From assembly GCA_905193995.1 (NCBI GenBank), contig CAJJQT010000061.1:1-8782 (forward strand): a DNA stretch of 8,782 bases, written 5' to 3'. The position numbers and the translations under genes were made by a program. Positions 5,569-8,782 of this stretch are shown here, piece by piece (within the stretch, counting starts at the first letter, position 1; every line of letters starts with the position of its first letter). This DNA comes from an uncultured Porphyromonadaceae bacterium (GTDB lineage Bacteria; Bacteroidota; Bacteroidia; Bacteroidales; Muribaculaceae). The notes under the pieces were generated by a model. That model saw only the letters and a list, made by a program, of their open reading frames with translations, did no database searches and was not told where the DNA came from.

Positions 5569-7356
5569 ATGCGCAAGTTTTTTGCGGCTCTGATGGCTCT
5601 TGCGGCTGCGATGGCAGTGCTGTCGTACGGATCCGGACAGACACCCCGGGCCTCGTTCACGCCCCAGGTGCCGAGTGCTCCGCGAACCGACAATTCGCGG
5701 GTATTCCTCGACCGCGCCGACGTGCTGTACAAGGAGCAGCCCGATTCGTTCATGATCGTGGCCGGCGACGTCAAGTTTACCAAGGGACCCATGACCATGA
5801 CCTGCGACTCGGCCCACTACTTTCCCGAGAGCGAGTCGTTCGACGCTTTCGGCAACATAGTCATGGAGCAGGGCGACACCCTGTTCATCTACGCCGACGA
5901 GCTTAACTACCGCGGCCCGGAGCAGGTGTGCTACCTCTATGCCTCGCCGGGCAACAAGGTGCGGATGATCAACCGCGACGTGACGCTCGAGACCGATGAA
6001 TTCATCTACGACCTGGCCATCAACCTGGGCTATTATACCGTGGGAGGTGTGCTCTACGACCAGCAGAACCGCCTCGTGTCGCGCGAGGGCGAGTATGACC
6101 CCACGCGCAAGGAAGCCAACTTCTACATGGACGTGCACCTGACCTCCAACGGCCGCAGCGACACGCTCAACATCTACTCCGACACGCTGTACTACAACAC
6201 CGTCACCCACATAGCCGAACTCACGTCGCCCAGTATCATCGTCAACCGCCGAGGCACCATCTTCACCACCGACGGCCTGTACGACACAGATCTCGACACG
6301 GCCGTCCTCTACCGGCGCTCGACCGTAAAGACGCCGACCGGACGCACCATGACGGCCGACTCGATCTACTACGACCGCGCCACGGGCATCGGCGAATGCT
6401 TCGGCGCCATGGTGCTCACCGACTCGGCCCGGCAGGCGTCGCTCGCGGCCGACTACGGCTTCTTCAACCAGCAGACCGACTCGGCTTACGCCGTGGGCCA
6501 CCTGCTCATCAAGGAATACAGCCAGGGCGACACCCTCTACCTCCACGGCGGCCAGCTCAACGCCTACCGGGTGATCGATTCGACCGAAGTGGCCGCCGTG
6601 TCGGCCGACACGCTCACCGGCGAGCCCGGCCGCGAGGCGTATTTCGAGCTCGACACCAACAATGTGGCCGACATATGGCCGCGCGTGCGCTTCTACCGAT
6701 CCGACATGCAGGGCATCTGCGACTCGATGCGCGTCACGCGCTCCGACACCACGATGCGCATGTACATTTCGCCGGTCGTATGGAGCGAGGAGCGCCAGAT
6801 CTACGGCAATATCATCGAGATTCATACCAACGACTCGACAATCGACGAGGCCCGGCTGCCCGACTTCGGATTCTGCTCGCAGCGCATCGTCGACGACTAC
6901 TACGACCAGCTGTCGGGCAAGGAGATGGTAGCCCGCTTCCGCGACGGCGAGATGCACCGGCTCGACATCAGCGGCAACGTCGAGTTCATACTTTTCCCGG
7001 AAGAGGCCGACACTACGTTCAACAAGATGGTCACGGCCACGAGCTCGTTCCTGACCGCCACGTTCAAGGGCCGTACGACCGAATATATCAAGATGTGGCC
7101 GGAAACCTCGGGCAAGGTCACGCCGCTGTTCATGTTGCGGCGGTCGATGCTTTACCTGCCGAAATTCAAGCTTTTCGAGGGAGTCAGGCCCGTGTCACCG
7201 TCGGATGTGATGACGGTCCCGGCGGCTATGGACGAGCTGATGGAAAGCGCCGGCCGCCCGGCGGCGGCGCCGAAAGTTCCCGAAAAGTCCAACTTGTCTG
7301 ATGTGTCCGACGACTCCGAAAAGCCCGGGGCTCCCGAACCGACAACAGCCGACTGA
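5569..7356 (+). CDS. OstA/LptA-like protein (LPS transport, periplasmic)
   Basis: This 595-residue exported protein belongs to the Bacteroidota OstA-like family, whose OstA_2 beta-jellyroll repeats resemble LptA and the N-terminal part of LptD. The family is thought to form the periplasmic bridge for lipopolysaccharide. Residues 1-24 are a signal peptide (MRKFFAALMALAAAMAVL). From about 43 to 340, short beta-strand repeats follow one another, marked by phrases such as RADVLYKEQ, GDVKFTKGPMTMTCDSAHYF, ADELNYRG, SDTLYYNT, ADSIYYDR. A C-terminal part (about 370-540) carries less obvious repeats. The last 50 residues are acidic and rich in Pro and Ser, probably disordered. The start has a clear GGAGG at 5561-5565, only 3 bases from the ATG, which is unusual in a phylum with few Shine-Dalgarno sites. 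It lies 24 bases after the surA-like gene and 2 bases before the MATE gene, so all three are likely cotranscribed. No outer-membrane barrel like that of LptD is visible. Confidence 0.88.
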   Translation: MRKFFAALMALAAAMAVLSYGSGQTPRASFTPQVPSAPRTDNSRVFLDRADVLYKEQPDSFMIVAGDVKFTKGPMTMTCDSAHYFPESESFDAFGNIVMEQGDTLFIYADELNYRGPEQVCYLYASPGNKVRMINRDVTLETDEFIYDLAINLGYYTVGGVLYDQQNRLVSREGEYDPTRKEANFYMDVHLTSNGRSDTLNIYSDTLYYNTVTHIAELTSPSIIVNRRGTIFTTDGLYDTDLDTAVLYRRSTVKTPTGRTMTADSIYYDRATGIGECFGAMVLTDSARQASLAADYGFFNQQTDSAYAVGHLLIKEYSQGDTLYLHGGQLNAYRVIDSTEVAAVSADTLTGEPGREAYFELDTNNVADIWPRVRFYRSDMQGICDSMRVTRSDTTMRMYISPVVWSEERQIYGNIIEIHTNDSTIDEARLPDFGFCSQRIVDDYYDQLSGKEMVARFRDGEMHRLDISGNVEFILFPEEADTTFNKMVTATSSFLTATFKGRTTEYIKMWPETSGKVTPLFMLRRSMLYLPKFKLFEGVRPVSPSDVMTVPAAMDELMESAGRPAAAPKVPEKSNLSDVSDDSEKPGAPEPTTAD

Positions 7357-7358
7357 CG

Positions 7359-8780
7359 ATGGCCGACCTCTCAGTCATACGCGAGGGTCGCCGGATGACT
7401 TTTGCCCGGCAGGCGGCGCTGACGGCCAAGCTGGCCGTTCCGGGCATTCTGGCTCAGCTTTCGAGCATCATCATGCAGTATATCGACGCCTCAATGGTCG
7501 GCCGGCTCGGACTCGACGGAGCCGCTTCGGTGGGCCTGATGAGCAGTTCGCTGTGGCTATTCTGGGGCATCTGCTCGGCCGTCACGACCGGCTTCTCCGT
7601 GCAGGTGGCTCACCGCCTGGGAGCCTCCGATGAAAGCGGCGCCCGCGATGTGCTGCGCCAGGGCATCACGGCCTGCCTTATATTCAGCGCGTTCATAGCG
7701 ATGGTCGGGATCGCCGTCAGTCCGGTGCTTCCCGTCTGGCTCGGCGGCGACGAAGCCATCACGGCCGATGCGTCGCTGTATTTCATGACATTTTGCTCCG
7801 CCCTGCCCATGCTGACGATGAACTATCTGGCGGGCGGCACGCTGCGTTCGGCGGGTAACATGAAGGTGCCCGCGCTGCTCAACGTCGGCATGTGCGTCAT
7901 GGACGTGGTGTTCAACTGGTTCCTGATCTTTCCGACGCGCGGTATTGACGTCTTCGGCCTGTCGGTGACTATGCCCGGCGCCGGCCTCGGCGTGCTGGGC
8001 GCTGCCTTGGGTACTGTCGCCGCCGAGGTGGTCACCGCGTGCCTGATGATGTATTACCTCGTCGTGCGGCAGGACGATATGCGGCTGCGCGGTCGTCCGC
8101 GGGGCAGCTTCCGCATCCGCCGGCCGGTGCTGAAGAAGGCTTTCGGCATCTCGGCTCCCATGACTCTGGAGCACGCCGTATTCTGCAGCGCGCAGATTAT
8201 GATCACGGTGATCGTGGCGCCGCTCGGCACGGTGGCTATCGCGGCTAATGCATTCGCTGTCACGGCCGAAAGCCTTTGCTACATGCCCGGCTTCGGCATC
8301 GGCGACGCCGCCACCACGCTTGTCGGACAAAGTTACGGCGCCGGCCGGCGCGAACTCGTCGTGCGGTTCTGCCACATCGCCGTCGGACTCGGCATCGCCG
8401 TGATGTCGGTGATGGGCCTGATTCTGTACCTGTGCGCGCCGCTGATGATGGATCTGATGACTACCGTCGGATCGATCCGCTCCCTCGGCACCGAAGTGCT
8501 GCGCATCGAGGCCTGGGCCGAGCCCCTGTATGCCGCGTCGATCGTGGCCTACGGAGCTTTCATCGGGGTAGGCGACACGCTCGTGCCGGCTGTCATGAAT
8601 TTCGGCAGCATCTGGGCCGTCCGCATACCGCTGGCTGCGATTATGGCCCCTACGATGGGGCTCAGCGGCGTCTGGATCGCAATGGCCGTCGAGCTAAGCT
8701 TCCGCGGCTTCATCTTCCTGTGGCGCATGTTCTCGCGCCGCTGGCTCCCCAAGCTCCCTGCCGCTTCCGCGGAAGATTAG
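7359..8780 (+). CDS. MATE family multidrug/metabolite efflux transporter
   Basis: This 473-residue inner-membrane protein has about 12 hydrophobic segments in two homologous halves, the normal length and layout of MATE (NorM/DinF type) antiporters, which export cationic drugs or metabolites using a Na+ or H+ gradient. Signature stretches are QYIDASMVGRLGLDGAASVG near residue 40, NYLAGGTLRSAGNMKVPALLN from residue 155 with FNWFLIF after it, and GFGIGDAATTLVGQSYGAG (311-329) in the second half, followed by GAFIGVGDT near 400. The ATG is 2 bases after the OstA-like stop with no clear ribosome site, which suggests translational coupling; Met-13 is a possible alternative start. The gene is complete and stops 2 bases before the window end. 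The substrate cannot be told. It may ride in this unit for expression alone, or serve envelope-related export. Confidence 0.92.
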   Translation: MADLSVIREGRRMTFARQAALTAKLAVPGILAQLSSIIMQYIDASMVGRLGLDGAASVGLMSSSLWLFWGICSAVTTGFSVQVAHRLGASDESGARDVLRQGITACLIFSAFIAMVGIAVSPVLPVWLGGDEAITADASLYFMTFCSALPMLTMNYLAGGTLRSAGNMKVPALLNVGMCVMDVVFNWFLIFPTRGIDVFGLSVTMPGAGLGVLGAALGTVAAEVVTACLMMYYLVVRQDDMRLRGRPRGSFRIRRPVLKKAFGISAPMTLEHAVFCSAQIMITVIVAPLGTVAIAANAFAVTAESLCYMPGFGIGDAATTLVGQSYGAGRRELVVRFCHIAVGLGIAVMSVMGLILYLCAPLMMDLMTTVGSIRSLGTEVLRIEAWAEPLYAASIVAYGAFIGVGDTLVPAVMNFGSIWAVRIPLAAIMAPTMGLSGVWIAMAVELSFRGFIFLWRMFSRRWLPKLPAASAED

Positions 8781-8782
8781 TC

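Noticed and set aside
4138..6957. A 939-codon open frame on the minus strand, antisense to the surA-like and OstA-like genes
   Set aside because: It is a by-product of strong G/C-ending codon use in the sense genes. The translation is a low-complexity run of Val, His, Arg, Ala and Gly without any domain, while the sense strand encodes two clear exported families.
6396..7301. A 301-codon plus-strand open frame inside the OstA-like gene
   Set aside because: The product is Arg/His/Pro-rich with no recognisable domain and lies in the second frame of a well-supported gene.
7557..8375. A 272-codon minus-strand open frame under the MATE gene
   Set aside because: It is His/Arg/Ala-rich and without motifs, the usual shadow of a G+C-rich membrane protein gene.

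Overview
The window joins two unlike pieces of DNA. Bases 1 to about 3440 are A+T-rich and look like a Firmicute, probably a gut Lachnospiraceae-type clostridium. Their genes have purine-rich Shine-Dalgarno sites, A/T-ending codons and a textbook -35/-10 promoter. Bases from about 3441 to the end are G+C-rich and look like Bacteroidota, probably a Muribaculaceae-like gut member of Bacteroidales. They carry -7 boxes of the Bacteroidota form TAnnTTTG and a SurA-like chaperone followed by an OstA-like protein, an arrangement typical of that phylum. The change falls inside an A/T run near 3420-3441. The simplest reading is an assembly chimera of two metagenome members. A real transfer cannot be excluded from sequence alone.

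Left part: the 3' end of valS (valyl-tRNA synthetase) enters from the left edge and ends at a strong bidirectional terminator. Convergent to it, on the minus strand, lies a SAM-dependent methyltransferase gene that is broken. About 37 codons holding the SAM-binding motif are missing and the frame is shifted. Divergent from that gene is a complete stand-alone ATP-grasp ligase. The two divergent genes appear to have promoters that overlap at their -10 elements.

Middle: 3441-3861 holds no gene I recognise. It contains two open segments in different frames that would join into one if a 26-base unit (a 10-bp direct repeat around a small hairpin) were removed. Next comes an initiator tRNA-fMet gene on the minus strand with its own promoter and terminator.

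Right part: a tight three-gene plus-strand unit, surA-like periplasmic peptidyl-prolyl isomerase, OstA/LptA-like protein and MATE efflux pump, with gaps of 24 and 2 bases. The first two act in the envelope, on outer-membrane protein folding and LPS transport. The MATE pump is an inner-membrane exporter of unknown substrate. I see no mobile element, CRISPR array or rRNA, and nothing I would call a new defence or biosynthetic system.
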